Notes: generated by a model from the sequence alone, not told the origin. DNA of 64,000 nt from Streptomyces fragilis (GCF_003112515.1 NZ_BEVZ01000007.1:124001-188000); one strand, 5' to 3'. Shown: positions 37,515 through 46,105, counted from the stretch's first letter. Translations and numbers: made by a program.

Positions 37515-38744
37515 TTACAGCGCGACGCCGAGCAGGGCGTCGACCGCGCGGGTGACCACGCCGGGGGCGCCGATGTCCTGGCCGCCGGTGCTGTGCTGGA
37601 CGGCGGCCCAGCGGTCCACCGCGGCCAGCGCGGCGGGGGCGTCGAGGTCGTCGGCGAGGGCGTCGCGGATCTCCTCGACCAGCGCGTCGGCGGGCGGGCC
37701 GTCCGGCCGGGAGACGGCTGCGCGCCAGCGGTCCAGGCGCTCGACGGCGTCCCGCAGGACCTGGTCGGTCCACTCCCAGTCGCTGCGGTAGTGGTGCGCG
37801 AGCAGGGCCAGCCGTATGGCGGCCGGGTCGACGCCGTCCGCGCGCAGCCGGGAGACGAAGACCAGGTTGCCCCTGGACTTCGACATCTTCTCGCCGTCCA
37901 GGCCGACCATGCCGGCGTGGACATACGCCTTGGCCATGGGGTACTCGCCGGTCAGCACCTGGGCGTGCGAGGCGCCCATCTCGTGGTGCGGGAAGGCGAG
38001 GTCGGAGCCGCCGCCCTGCACGTCGAAGCCCATGCCGAGGTGGTCCAGGGCGATGGCGACGCACTCGATGTGCCAGCCCGGGCGGCCGCGGCCGAGGCTG
38101 CCGCCGTCCCAGCTGGGCTCGCCCTCGCGGGCGGCCATCCACAGCATCGGGTCGAGGGGGTTCTTCTTGCCGGGGCGCTCCGGGTCGCCGCCGCGCTCGG
38201 CGGACAGCAGCCGCATCGCGGCGGCGTCGAGGTTCGACACCTGCCCGAAGTGCGGGTCGGACTCGACGGAGAAGTAGACGTCGCCCTCGAGCTCGTAGGC
38301 CGCGCCGGCCGCGAGCAGGCGCTCCACCAGCGGGACGATGCCGGGGATGGCCTCCACGGCGCCGATGTAGTGCTTCGGCGGCAGCATCCGCAGGGCCGTC
38401 ATGTCCTCGCGGAACAGGGCCGTCTCGCGCTCGGCGAGGGCCACCCAGTCGACGTCGTCGCGCTGGGCGCGCTCGAGCAGGGGGTCGTCGACGTCGGTGA
38501 CGTTCTGGACGTAGTGGACCTGGCGCTTGGTGTCCAGCCAGACGCGCTGGACGAGATCGAACGCGTTGTAGGTCGCCGCGTGACCCATGTGGGTGGCGTC
38601 GTAGGGCGTGATGCCGCAGACGTAGATGCGGGCGACGGGGCCGGGGGTGAGGGTGACGCGACCACCGGTCGCGGTGTCGTGGATCCTCAGGTCGCGGCCC
38701 TGACCGGGCAGGGCGGGGACGTCGGAAGCGGGCCAGGCATGCAT
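37515..38744 (-). CDS. mshC: L-cysteine:1D-myo-inositol 2-amino-2-deoxy-glucopyranoside ligase MshC
   Basis: 409 residues, a class I aminoacyl-tRNA-synthetase-like ligase related to Cys[11 protein letters not shown] is the HIGH motif, EKMSKSRGN the KMSKS loop, and the active-site Cys lies in [14 protein letters not shown]. It joins cysteine to GlcN-inositol in mycothiol synthesis. ATG 38744 has no ribosome binding site, but TAGTCT sits 6 bases upstream, so it may be leaderless. It is 134 bases after the three-gene set at 38.9-41.0 kb. Confidence 0.96.
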   Translation of the reverse strand: MHAWPASDVPALPGQGRDLRIHDTATGGRVTLTPGPVARIYVCGITPYDATHMGHAATYNAFDLVQRVWLDTKRQVHYVQNVTDVDDPLLERAQRDDVDWVALAERETALFREDMTALRMLPPKHYIGAVEAIPGIVPLVERLLAAGAAYELEGDVYFSVESDPHFGQVSNLDAAAMRLLSAERGGDPERPGKKNPLDPMLWMAAREGEPSWDGGSLGRGRPGWHIECVAIALDHLGMGFDVQGGGSDLAFPHHEMGASHAQVLTGEYPMAKAYVHAGMVGLDGEKMSKSRGNLVFVSRLRADGVDPAAIRLALLAHHYRSDWEWTDQVLRDAVERLDRWRAAVSRPDGPPADALVEEIRDALADDLDAPAALAAVDRWAAVQHSTGGQDIGAPGVVTRAVDALLGVAL

Positions 38745-38750
38745 GTCACG

Positions 38751-38756
38751 AGACTA
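38751..38756 (-). promoter_or_regulatory. candidate -10 box (TAGTCT) for leaderless mshC
   Basis: TAGTCT on the minus strand ends 6 bases before the mshC ATG; nothing resembling a ribosome binding site intervenes. Confidence 0.45.
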
Positions 38757-38878
38757 ACCGGACAGGTGTTCCGGCCACGAACCGGTCCGCGCCACACGGC
38801 CTCCACGTGACCGAAGAGGCACTCTTGCGTGATCGCCTCCACCGTGCACCCGGCCGTCGGGCGGCCCGGCGCGGGCCG

Positions 38879-39709
38879 TCAGATCGGGGGCCACGGCAGG
38901 GCGGGCCACTCGCCGCCCGGCTGCGGATGCGTCCCGCTCTCCAGGAGGGCGGCGATCCGCGCCCGGGTGGCGTCCAGCTCCGCGGCGGTGATCAGGGGGG
39001 CGAGGCGCCCGGTGAGGGGGCCGTCGTCGGCCAGCGCGGCCGACAGGCCGCGCAGGGCCTCCACGGCCTCCGGCGGGAGCGGCTCGCCGGCCCAGCCCCA
39101 CAGCAGCGTGCGCAGCTTGTCCTCGGTGTGGAAGGTCACCCCGTGGTCGATGCCGTACAGCTCCCCGCCGGGCCCCCTCAGCAGGTGGCCGCCCTTGCGG
39201 TCGGCGTTGTTGATCACCGCGTCCAGCACGGCGAGCCGCCGCAGGCGCGCGTCGTCGGCGTGCACCAGCAGGGCGGTGCGCCCTTCCCCCACCTCGGCGA
39301 GGCCGATCTCCTTCCAGCCCGGCCCTGGATTCGCCGGGTCGACCAGGGCGAGCAGTTCGCTGCCCGGCTCCGGCTCGTCCGGCTGCTCGATCCACAGCTG
39401 GCACATGCCCTCGCCGTAGGGCCCCTCGCGCAGCACGGTGGGCGGGACCAGCCCCCAGCCGGTGGCCTCGGACACCTCGTAGGCGGCCACCTCGCGGCGG
39501 GCGAGGTTCCCGTCGGGGAAGTCCCACAGCGGGCGCTCCCCCGCCACCGGCTTGTAGACGCACGCCGCCTCCTGCCCGTCGAGCGCGACGGTGCAGTACA
39601 GGGCGGCGTTGGACGCCTCCGGGATCCGGCCGCGCACGGTGAGCCCGCCGCGGGCCAGCAGCTCGGCGGGCGGCAGGCTCAGCGCCGGTATCCGTTCTGG
39701 CGCGGACAT
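38879..39709 (-). CDS. SCO1664-family protein with PI3/PI4-kinase-like motifs
   Basis: 276 residues. The sequence has a kinase-like arrangement: Lys in ACVYKPVAGE, a catalytic-loop-like DAVINNADRKGGHLL, and GIDHGVTF as a DFG equivalent. This fits the actinobacterial SCO1664 family, which is distantly related to phosphatidylinositol 3/4-kinases; the substrate is unknown. ATG 39709 has GAGGGA upstream and lies inside the end of the DUF3090 gene (31-base overlap), so the two are translationally coupled. It is the third gene of a conserved set with DUF3090 and a histidine phosphatase, just before mshC. Confidence 0.85.
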   Translation of the reverse strand: MSAPERIPALSLPPAELLARGGLTVRGRIPEASNAALYCTVALDGQEAACVYKPVAGERPLWDFPDGNLARREVAAYEVSEATGWGLVPPTVLREGPYGEGMCQLWIEQPDEPEPGSELLALVDPANPGPGWKEIGLAEVGEGRTALLVHADDARLRRLAVLDAVINNADRKGGHLLRGPGGELYGIDHGVTFHTEDKLRTLLWGWAGEPLPPEAVEALRGLSAALADDGPLTGRLAPLITAAELDATRARIAALLESGTHPQPGGEWPALPWPPI

Positions 39710-40263
39710 ACGTGTCCCTCCGGGTCGAGCGGCAGGCTGCACAGGGGGCACGGCGGGCGCCCCGCGTCGACGACCTCCATGGCGCGCTTGGCGAACGATC
39801 TCGCCTGCGCCCCGGTGAGCCGCACCCGCAGCACGGGCGGGCCGTTCTCCTCGTCCTGGAGCATCTGCTCCTCGGCGGCGGCCAGGTCCTCGTCGGTCTC
39901 CGCCTCCAGCTCGACCAGGGCCTGCGCCTCGACGACCATGCGCTGGTCGGAGCCGTCCCAGGCCAGGGCCATGGTGCCGACCCGGAACTCCTCGTCCACC
40001 GGTGTCTGCAGGGGCGCGGTGTCCAGGACGTCGGCGGGAGCGACCGCGGGGACGGAGGCGCTGCCGCCGCTGCGGCGCACCACCTCGTCCAGCAGCTCGT
40101 CCATCCGCTCGGCGAGCGCGGCGACCTGGGTCTTCTCCAGCGCGACGCTGGTCACCCGGGTCCCGGCGCTGGCCTGGAGGTAGAACGTACGGCGCCCGGG
40201 CAGCCCCACCGTGCCGGCCACGAAGCGGTCCGGCGGATCGTAGAGGAACACCTGACGTGACAC
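39679..40263 (-). CDS. DUF3090 family protein
   Basis: 194 residues from GTG 40263, preceded by AGGAGAC. The N-terminus SRQVFLYDPPDRFVAGTVG is the family hallmark. The C-terminus has CPLCSLPLDPEGHVC, a compact Cys/His cluster that may bind zinc. No catalytic motif is visible. It starts 64 bases after the histidine phosphatase gene and overlaps the kinase-like gene. The function is unknown; co-occurrence of the three genes in actinobacteria is established family knowledge. Confidence 0.87.
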   Translation of the reverse strand: MSRQVFLYDPPDRFVAGTVGLPGRRTFYLQASAGTRVTSVALEKTQVAALAERMDELLDEVVRRSGGSASVPAVAPADVLDTAPLQTPVDEEFRVGTMALAWDGSDQRMVVEAQALVELEAETDEDLAAAEEQMLQDEENGPPVLRVRLTGAQARSFAKRAMEVVDAGRPPCPLCSLPLDPEGHVCPRQNGYRR

Positions 40264-40327
40264 GTCCTGTCTCCTGGGATTCGTCGTCGGGTACGGGCTG
40301 ACGCGGTTCACCCTACTGCGGGGACGA

Positions 40328-41026
40328 TCACGGTGCCCCGGCGCCGCCCCCGACCGTGGCGTCGCCGCCGGACGCCTCCGGCGCCCGGTCCGGGCGCGGG
40401 ATCAGCGAGGCGAAGTCGCCGGTGTCGCCGAGGCGCACCAGGAAGGGCCGGGTGCGGGTGTAACGCACCACGGTCACCGAACAGGGCTCGACGGAGATCC
40501 GCTGGAACTGGTCGAGGTGCAGCCCCAGCGCGTCCGCGGCCAGCGACTTGATGATGTCGCCGTGGGAGCACATCAGGTAGACGGCGTCGGCACCGTGCTC
40601 GTCCTCGATCCGCCGGTTCCACTCCCGGACCGCCTCGGCGGCCCGGTGCTGCATGGCGCGCATCGACTCGCCGCCGGGGAACGCGGCGGCGGTGGGGTGG
40701 GCCTGCACGATCTCCATCAGCGGCTCGCCGGCCAGCTTGTCCAGCTTGCGGCCGGTCCAGTCGCCGTAGTCGCACTCGGTGATGCCGTCCTCGGTGTGGA
40801 CGCGCAGCCCCGGGCGGGCGGCCAGCAGCGGCTGGACCGTCTCCCGGCAGCGCCGCAGCGGACTGGTGACGACCTCGGCCAGCGGCACCCCCTCCAGACG
40901 GGCCGGCAGGGCGGCGGCCTGCGCGGCGCCGCGTTCGTCGAGCGTCACACCGGGCATGCGTCCGGCGAGCAGTCCCGCGGTGTTGGCGGTGGAACGTCCG
41001 TGCCGGACCAGGATGAGCGTGGGCAT
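40328..41026 (-). CDS. histidine phosphatase / phosphomutase, MSMEG_4193 family
   Basis: 232 residues of the phosphoglycerate-mutase superfamily. LVRHGRSTANTAG (6-18) has the phosphohistidine His9; the second active-site His is in MCSHGDIIK and the acid in ECDYGDW. It is either a phosphatase or a phosphomutase. It is the first gene of the three-gene set. ATG 41026 has no ribosome binding site; TACCCT sits 7 bases upstream, consistent with a leaderless mRNA. The C-terminal tail is Gly/Ala/Pro-rich. The substrate is unknown. Confidence 0.9.
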   Translation of the reverse strand: MPTLILVRHGRSTANTAGLLAGRMPGVTLDERGAAQAAALPARLEGVPLAEVVTSPLRRCRETVQPLLAARPGLRVHTEDGITECDYGDWTGRKLDKLAGEPLMEIVQAHPTAAAFPGGESMRAMQHRAAEAVREWNRRIEDEHGADAVYLMCSHGDIIKSLAADALGLHLDQFQRISVEPCSVTVVRYTRTRPFLVRLGDTGDFASLIPRPDRAPEASGGDATVGGGAGAP

Positions 41027-41033
41027 GTCGCCC

Positions 41034-41039
41034 AGGGTA
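41034..41039 (-). promoter_or_regulatory. candidate -10 box (TACCCT) for the three-gene set
   Basis: TACCCT on the minus strand ends 7 bases before the ATG at 41026. The divergent corA start lies about 65 bases away, so this short gap holds both promoters. Confidence 0.45.
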
Positions 41040-41102
41040 GGGGTACCAGGGACTGCGAGGGCCTCACCGTGGGGTCCGTCGGGACGAGGGAGAACGCACC
41101 AG

Positions 41103-42104
41103 GTGATCGTCGACTGCGCCGTCTACCGGGACGGGAAGCGGATCCCGGCCGAGGAGGACTACTCCGACGCCCTGGCACAGGCGCGCGCCGCAGGCAGCGG
41201 CTCGTCGTTCGTCTGGATCGGGCTGCACCAGCCCACCCCGGAGGAGTTCGACCTGGTCGCCAGCGAGTTCGGGCTCCACCCGCTGGCCGTCGAGGACGCC
41301 CTCAAGGCGCACCAGCGGCCGAAGCTGGAGGTCTACGACGACTCGCTCTTCGTGGTGCTCAAGCCGGTGGTCTACGAACCGCGCAGCGACCAGGTCTCCA
41401 CGGGCGAGATCATGATCTTCCTGGGCGACGCCTTCGTGGTCACCGTCCGGCACGGCGACACACCGCTGCACGCGGTGCGCGACCGGCTGGAGCGGGAGCC
41501 GGACACCCTGGGGCGCGGTCCGACGGCGGTGCTGTACGCCATCGCCGACACCGTGGTCGACCACTACCTGGAGGTGGGGCGCGAGCTGCACACCGACCTG
41601 GAGGAGGTCGAGGCGGAGGTCTTCTCCCCGTCGGCGGGCGGCTCGCGGAACACCGCGGAGCGGATCTACACCTTCAAGCGGCAGGTCCTGGAGTTCCGCC
41701 GGGCCACCGGGCCGCTGACCGCCCCCGTGCTGCGGCTGGCCGAGAACGGCCGCGGCGGCAGCAGGGTGCCGTTCGTCGACGACGAGGCCCGGCCGTTCTT
41801 CCGTGACGTCGGCGACCACCTGATGCGGGTCAACGAGTCGGTGGAGGGGCTGGACCGCCTGATCTCCGACATCCTCTCGGCGCACCTGGCGCAGATGAGT
41901 GTCCGGCAGAACGACGACATGCGGAAGATCTCCGCCTGGGCGGCCATGGCCGCGGTGCCGACGATGATCGCCGGCATCTACGGGATGAACTTCGAGCACA
42001 TGCCGGAGCTGACCTGGACCTGGTCCTACCCCGCGGTGATCGCGGTCATGGCGGTCATGGAGTACTTCCTCTTCCGGCTCTTCAAGAAGCGCGACTGGCT
42101 CTGA
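41103..42104 (+). CDS. corA: CorA-family magnesium/cobalt transporter
   Basis: 333 residues. A large N-terminal cytoplasmic domain with a long helix is followed by two C-terminal membrane helices; YGMNFEHMPE after the first helix is the pore signature GMN. It forms a homopentameric divalent cation channel. GTG 41103 is chosen with GAGGGAG about 12 bases upstream. It is divergent from the histidine phosphatase gene. Confidence 0.94.
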   Translation: MIVDCAVYRDGKRIPAEEDYSDALAQARAAGSGSSFVWIGLHQPTPEEFDLVASEFGLHPLAVEDALKAHQRPKLEVYDDSLFVVLKPVVYEPRSDQVSTGEIMIFLGDAFVVTVRHGDTPLHAVRDRLEREPDTLGRGPTAVLYAIADTVVDHYLEVGRELHTDLEEVEAEVFSPSAGGSRNTAERIYTFKRQVLEFRRATGPLTAPVLRLAENGRGGSRVPFVDDEARPFFRDVGDHLMRVNESVEGLDRLISDILSAHLAQMSVRQNDDMRKISAWAAMAAVPTMIAGIYGMNFEHMPELTWTWSYPAVIAVMAVMEYFLFRLFKKRDWL

Positions 42105-42133
42105 CCGCCCGCCGCGGCGGGACGCGGCAACGC

Positions 42134-42166
42134 CGAAGGGCCGCGGTCGTCGACCGCGGCCCTTCG
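42134..42166. terminator. terminator between corA and tRNA-Leu
   Basis: A near-perfect palindrome (16-base arms 42134-42149 and 42151-42166 around one T) 29 bases after corA and 2 bases from the tRNA 3' end. It can end both transcripts. Confidence 0.8.
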
Positions 42167-42168
42167 TG

Positions 42169-42256
42169 TGGTGTCCGAGGGGGGACTTGAACCCCCACGC
42201 CCGATAAAGGGCACTAGCACCTCAAGCTAGCGCGTCTGCCATTCCGCCACCCGGAC
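42169..42256 (-). tRNA. tRNA-Leu (anticodon GAG)
   Basis: Read on the minus strand from 42256. The acceptor stem pairs GTCCGGG with CTCGGAC; the anticodon stem CTAGC/GCTAG holds the loop TTGAGGT with anticodon GAG (reads CUC). A long variable arm marks a class II tRNA, and GTTCAAGTC gives the T-loop. CCA is encoded (42169-42171). Confidence 0.95.
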
Positions 42257-42419
42257 AAGGTGTCTGTCGCTGCTGAGGGGTTTCTCTGTTCCCCTCGCGG
42301 CGACAGGAGAAACATTACCAGGCTTTCCAGGGTGCCCGATCACGCCCCCTCTCGTCCGTGTGGGCCAGGAGGGGGAGGATGTGGCAGGACCACATCCGGA
42401 CGACAGCGGGAGGTAGCGC

Positions 42420-43730
42420 GTGAGCGAGAAGGTCACCGGGGAGGACGAGGTCGTCGACCTCTGCCGGGAGCTGATCCGGATCGACACCAGCAACTACGGC
42501 GACGGCTCGGGGCCGGGCGAGCGCAAGGCCGCCGAGTACGTGGCCGAGAAGCTCGCCGAGGTGGGCCTGGAGCCGAAGATCATCGAGTCGCGCCCCGGCC
42601 GGGCCTCCACCGTGGCGCGCATCGAGGGCGAGGACTCCTCCCGGCCGGCGCTGCTCATCCACGGCCACACCGACGTCGTCCCCGCCAACGCGGACGACTG
42701 GACGCACCACCCCTTCGCCGGGGAGATCGCCGACGGCTGCGTCTGGGGGCGCGGCGCGGTGGACATGCAGGACATGAACGCGATGACCCTGGCCGTGGTC
42801 CGCGAGCGCCTGCGCACCGGCCGCAAGCCCCCGCGGGACGTCGTGCTGGCGTTCCTGGCCGACGAGGAGGCCGGCGGCACCTACGGCGCGCGGCACCTGG
42901 TGGACAACCACCCGGACCTCTTCGAGGGCGTCACGGAGGCGATCGGCGAGGTCGGCGGCTTCTCCTTCACGGTCAACGAGAAGCTGCGGCTCTACCTGGT
43001 CGAGACGGCCCAGAAGGGCATGCACTGGATGCGGCTGACCGTGGACGGCACGGCCGGCCACGGTTCGATGACCAACCACGACAACGCGGTCACCGAACTG
43101 TGCGAGGCGGTCGGGCGGCTCGGCCGGCACACCTGGCCGGTGCGGGTGACCAAGACCGTCCGCTCGTTCCTGGACGAGCTCTCCGACGCCCTGGGCACCG
43201 AGCTCGACCCGGAGAACATGGAGGAGACGCTGGCCAAGCTGGGCGGCATCGCCAAGATGGTCGGCGCCACCCTGCGCAACTCGGCCGCGCCCACCATGCT
43301 CGGCGCCGGCTACAAGGTGAACGTCATCCCCGGCCAGGCGACCGCCCACGTCGACGGCCGCTTCCTGCCGGGCTACGAGGAGGAGTTCCTCGCCGACCTG
43401 GACCGGCTCCTCGGCCCCCGGGTACGGCGGGAGGACGTGCACGCGGACAAGGCCCTGGAGACGGACTTCGACGGCCGGCTGGTGGACGCCATGCAGAGCT
43501 CGCTGGTGGCGGAGGACCCCATCGCGCGGGCGGTGCCGTACATGCTTTCCGGCGGCACCGATGCCAAGTCCTTCGACGACCTGGGGATCCGCTGCTTCGG
43601 CTTCGCGCCGCTGAAGCTGCCCCCGGAGCTGGACTTCGCCGGGATGTTCCACGGCGTGGACGAGCGGGTGCCGGTCGACGGACTGAAGTTCGGGGTGCGG
43701 GTACTGGACCGCTTCCTCGACGCCTGCTGA
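42420..43730 (+). CDS. M20-family metallopeptidase (DapE/ArgE/ACY1-like)
   Basis: 436 residues. Zinc-ligand and active-site motifs are intact: HGHTDVVP, WGRGAVDMQDMNA and FLADEEAGG, with later SGGTDAKSF and the MFHGVDERVP ligand His. The dimerisation domain lies about residues 190-330. GTG 42420 with GGGAGG upstream. This subgroup (M20/M25/M40) hydrolyses dipeptides or N-acyl amino acids; the exact substrate is unknown. It stands alone between the tRNA and the chaplins. Confidence 0.92.
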   Translation: MSEKVTGEDEVVDLCRELIRIDTSNYGDGSGPGERKAAEYVAEKLAEVGLEPKIIESRPGRASTVARIEGEDSSRPALLIHGHTDVVPANADDWTHHPFAGEIADGCVWGRGAVDMQDMNAMTLAVVRERLRTGRKPPRDVVLAFLADEEAGGTYGARHLVDNHPDLFEGVTEAIGEVGGFSFTVNEKLRLYLVETAQKGMHWMRLTVDGTAGHGSMTNHDNAVTELCEAVGRLGRHTWPVRVTKTVRSFLDELSDALGTELDPENMEETLAKLGGIAKMVGATLRNSAAPTMLGAGYKVNVIPGQATAHVDGRFLPGYEEEFLADLDRLLGPRVRREDVHADKALETDFDGRLVDAMQSSLVAEDPIARAVPYMLSGGTDAKSFDDLGIRCFGFAPLKLPPELDFAGMFHGVDERVPVDGLKFGVRVLDRFLDAC

Positions 43731-43790
43731 TCCGTCAATTCGGTCAGACGTCCAGCAGCCTCCCGGGACGGGTGAATGCGCTCATAGGCT

Positions 43791-43818
43791 CGTAGCCCTA
43801 TTAGCCCTTCCTCGTTAC
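43791..43818 (+). promoter_or_regulatory. candidate sigma-BldN-type promoter of the short chaplin gene
   Basis: CGTAGC (43791-43796) and CGTTAC (43813-43818) are separated by 16 bases, resembling the CGTAAC-N16-CGTTG pattern I recall for BldN promoters. A leader of 48 bases follows with a 6-bp stem-loop (43826-43844). Confidence 0.5.
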
Positions 43819-43866
43819 AGGTGATGCGACCGCACTTGGGTCGCGTTTGCCTTTCCAGGAGGAATC

Positions 43867-44100
43867 ATGATCAAGAAGATCGTCGCCGCCGCCGCTGCCA
43901 CCGGTGGACTCGTGCTGGCCGGTGCGGGCATGGCCGCCGCCGACGCGGGAGCCGAGGGCGCCGCGGTCGGCTCCCCCGGTGTCGTCTCCGGCAACGTCAT
44001 CCAGGTGCCCGTCCACGTGCCGGTGAACGTCTGCGGCAACACGATCAACGTCATCGGCCTGCTGAACCCGGCCTTCGGCAACGCCTGCGTCAACGGCTGA
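43867..44100 (+). CDS. chpH: short chaplin (ChpH-like)
   Basis: 77 residues: a signal peptide (about 1-25), then a single chaplin domain with GSPGVVSGNVIQVP and NVCGNTINVIG. Cys56 and Cys74 can form the family's disulfide. Chaplins assemble into amyloid-like hydrophobic films on aerial hyphae and spores. AGGAGG precedes the ATG. It lies before a long chaplin gene on the same strand, the arrangement known for chpH and chpC in streptomycetes. Confidence 0.95.
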   Translation: MIKKIVAAAAATGGLVLAGAGMAAADAGAEGAAVGSPGVVSGNVIQVPVHVPVNVCGNTINVIGLLNPAFGNACVNG

Positions 44101-44130
44101 CACTCGCTCCGTTCCACACGGCGCCGAGAC

Positions 44131-44161
44131 GGCCGGCCCCGGGTTTCCCCCGGGGCCGGCC
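44131..44161 (+). terminator. hairpin between the two chaplin genes
   Basis: A perfect 13-bp stem (44131-44143 with 44149-44161) and 5-base loop, 30 bases past the short chaplin stop. No new promoter is obvious in the 53 bases before the long chaplin, so it may act as an attenuator. Confidence 0.65.
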
Positions 44162-44214
44162 CGTCGGCCGCCCTCTCAGGTACCAGACAAGGTCGAAGGC
44201 AGGAAGTTCTCAGA

Positions 44215-45018
44215 ATGCGACACGTCACCCGCAAGGGCCTGATGACCGTGGCGGCGGCGACCGGTGTCATCGCCGCGGCCGGAGGTCAGGCTCACGCCGA
44301 CGCCCACGCCGGCGGCTCCGCGGCCAACTCCCCCGGCGTGCTGTCGGGGAACACCGTGCAGGTGCCGGTGAACATCGGCGTCGACGTCTGCGGCAACACC
44401 GTGAACGTCGTGGGTCTGCTCAACCCCGCGGCCGGCAACGGCTGCGCGATCGGCGGCGGCCACGGCTCCGGCAAGCACGACGGCGGCAAGCACGACGGCG
44501 GGAAGCACGGCGGTGGCAAGCACCGCGGTGGCCACGACGGCCACGGTGGCGCGCACGCCGACGGCCGGAGCTCCGGCTCGCCCGGCGTGGGATCCGGCAA
44601 CACCGTCCAGGTGCCGGTGGACGTTCCGGTGAACGTCTGCGGCAACAGCGTCGACGTGGTCGGCCTCGGTAACGCCGCCGTGGGCAACGACTGCGTCAAC
44701 GAGGGCACCGGCCGCCACCGCAAGCCCCCGGCCACGCCGGAGCGGCCCGACGAGCCGGGGAAGCCCGGAAAGCCGGACACCCCCGACACTCCGGGCAAGC
44801 CCGGGAAGCCCGGCAAGCCGGGGACCCCGGACAGGCCCGACACACCCGGTTCCCCCGCGACCCCGGACACCCCCGGAGGACCCGCCCCGCACGGTGGCAC
44901 CCCGCCGCAGCTCGCCGAGACCGGCGCGGGCGTCCCGGCGGGAGCCGTGCTGCCGATCGGCGCGGGCGCGCTGCTGGCCGGCGTGATGCTCTTCCGCCGG
45001 GCGCGCGCCGCGGTGTGA
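44215..45018 (+). CDS. chpC: long chaplin with sortase signal (ChpC-like)
   Basis: 267 residues: a signal peptide (about 1-28), chaplin domain 1 (about 39-77), a His/Lys/Gly linker (79-117, four GKH units five residues apart), chaplin domain 2 (about 122-160), a Pro/Thr/Asp-rich wall-spanning segment with GKPGKP repeats (170-222), LAETG (233-237), a membrane helix and an RRARAAV tail. Sortase should anchor it to peptidoglycan, where it nucleates chaplin films. AGGAAG precedes the ATG. Confidence 0.95.
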   Translation: MRHVTRKGLMTVAAATGVIAAAGGQAHADAHAGGSAANSPGVLSGNTVQVPVNIGVDVCGNTVNVVGLLNPAAGNGCAIGGGHGSGKHDGGKHDGGKHGGGKHRGGHDGHGGAHADGRSSGSPGVGSGNTVQVPVDVPVNVCGNSVDVVGLGNAAVGNDCVNEGTGRHRKPPATPERPDEPGKPGKPDTPDTPGKPGKPGKPGTPDRPDTPGSPATPDTPGGPAPHGGTPPQLAETGAGVPAGAVLPIGAGALLAGVMLFRRARAAV

Positions 45019-45050
45019 GACACGTCTCCCCTCGGGAGACCTCCCAGGAC

Positions 45051-45090
45051 GGGTGAAGCGGGCTCCGCCGAGGCGGGGCCCGCTTCACCC
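45051..45090. terminator. bidirectional terminator after the long chaplin
   Basis: 19-base arms (45051-45069 with 45072-45090) pair with one G-T wobble. It sits between the convergent chaplin and DUF5703 genes. Confidence 0.8.
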
Positions 45091-45092
45091 GT

Positions 45093-45281
45093 TCACCATG
45101 TCGCGCGTACCTGTCGGATGATCCGTCTGCGGAGGCGCACCCTGCGGCTGCCGTCCCGCATGAGGCTGAGGCGGTACAACTCCCAGTGCCCGTACTCCGC
45201 GTGGTCCGTCAGCAGGCGTGCCGTGTCCTTGCGGGAGACCCCGCGCGGTACGTACACGTCGACAAATTCGTATTCGGCCAT
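45093..45281 (-). CDS. small conserved actinobacterial protein (DUF5703-like)
   Basis: 62 residues starting MAEYEFVDVY from ATG 45281; an ATG three codons upstream (45290) is an equal alternative. The product is basic, with an Arg-rich C-terminal half (RRVRLRRRIIRQVR) and no membrane segment. The sequence fits the DUF5703 family of short streptomycete proteins, whose function is unknown. It is divergent from the acidic protein gene at 45329. Confidence 0.8.
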   Translation of the reverse strand: MAEYEFVDVYVPRGVSRKDTARLLTDHAEYGHWELYRLSLMRDGSRRVRLRRRIIRQVRATW

Positions 45282-45315
45282 CCCATCCATTGTGCGGGCA
45301 CCCGCCCGGTACGGA

Positions 45316-45321
45316 TAGCGT
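45316..45321 (+). promoter_or_regulatory. candidate -10 box (TAGCGT) for a leaderless mRNA
   Basis: TAGCGT ends 7 bases before the ATG at 45329, with no ribosome binding site between. Confidence 0.45.
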
Positions 45322-45328
45322 CTGCACC

Positions 45329-45964
45329 ATGTCTGATGCTGCGCAGCCCACCGCTGCCGAGGTCCGTGCCGCCGTCGAGGCGGTCAAGGTCGCGCTCGAC
45401 CGTCACCTTGCGGCGGTCGAACGGCGGTCGGGTGAGGACGACCCGGCCGTCCACGAGGCGTTCAACCAGCTGGCCGCGGCGGCCGAGGTCTACGACGAGC
45501 TGCTGTACACCGTCCACGACGAGGTGACGCCGTTCGAGATTCCGGGGATCGAGGAGTCGCTCCCGCCGTACGAGGGACCGGCCGAGCCGCAGGCGGTCGG
45601 CGTGCTGATCCGGCGGGACTACACCGTCGTCGAGCCGCAGCGGCTGCTGGCCGCGGCGCGCCGGATCGAGGAGGCGGACGAGGACGTGGCCGACGACCTC
45701 GGCGACGACGCGTTCTCCCGGACGACGCACGGCGCGCTGGGGCTGCTGTTCGGCGAGTACGAGCCGGACGAGATCGCCTCGCGGCACCGGGAGTTCGGGC
45801 TGGAGGAGGGTGACTCCACGCTCTGGGTGACGGCGCAGGAGGAGCCCGCCGAGCCCGGTGAGTGGCTCGCCGCCCCCTTCGAGGCCGCGGACCCCGCCCA
45901 GGTCGTCTGCCGCTTCGACGTCTCCGCGGTGTTCGACGACGACCCCGACGACGACCTGGGCTGA
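45329..45964 (+). CDS. conserved hypothetical protein, acidic
   Basis: 211 residues from ATG 45329 (MSDAAQPTAA). Soluble, acidic, no signal peptide or membrane helix, with an Asp-rich tail (DDDPDDDLG). The N-terminal half looks helical; no catalytic motif stands out. I do not recognise the family. It may be leaderless. A terminator follows at 46054-46092. Confidence 0.8.
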   Translation: MSDAAQPTAAEVRAAVEAVKVALDRHLAAVERRSGEDDPAVHEAFNQLAAAAEVYDELLYTVHDEVTPFEIPGIEESLPPYEGPAEPQAVGVLIRRDYTVVEPQRLLAAARRIEEADEDVADDLGDDAFSRTTHGALGLLFGEYEPDEIASRHREFGLEEGDSTLWVTAQEEPAEPGEWLAAPFEAADPAQVVCRFDVSAVFDDDPDDDLG

Positions 45965-46053
45965 CGGGACCGCCGCGCGGGCCCCGCGCGGCGGGTGCGG
46001 CCCGCGGCAGCGACGCGCGCGGCACCCCCTTCGCCCCGCAGAACCCCCACGGG

Positions 46054-46092
46054 CCCCGTGGGCGGCCCGGACCTCCCGGACCGCCCGCGGGG
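46054..46092. terminator. bidirectional terminator
   Basis: 17-base arms (46054-46070 with 46076-46092) pair with one mismatch and one wobble around a 5-base loop, between convergent genes. Confidence 0.7.
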
Positions 46093-46105
46093 CTCTCCGC
46101 TTCCG

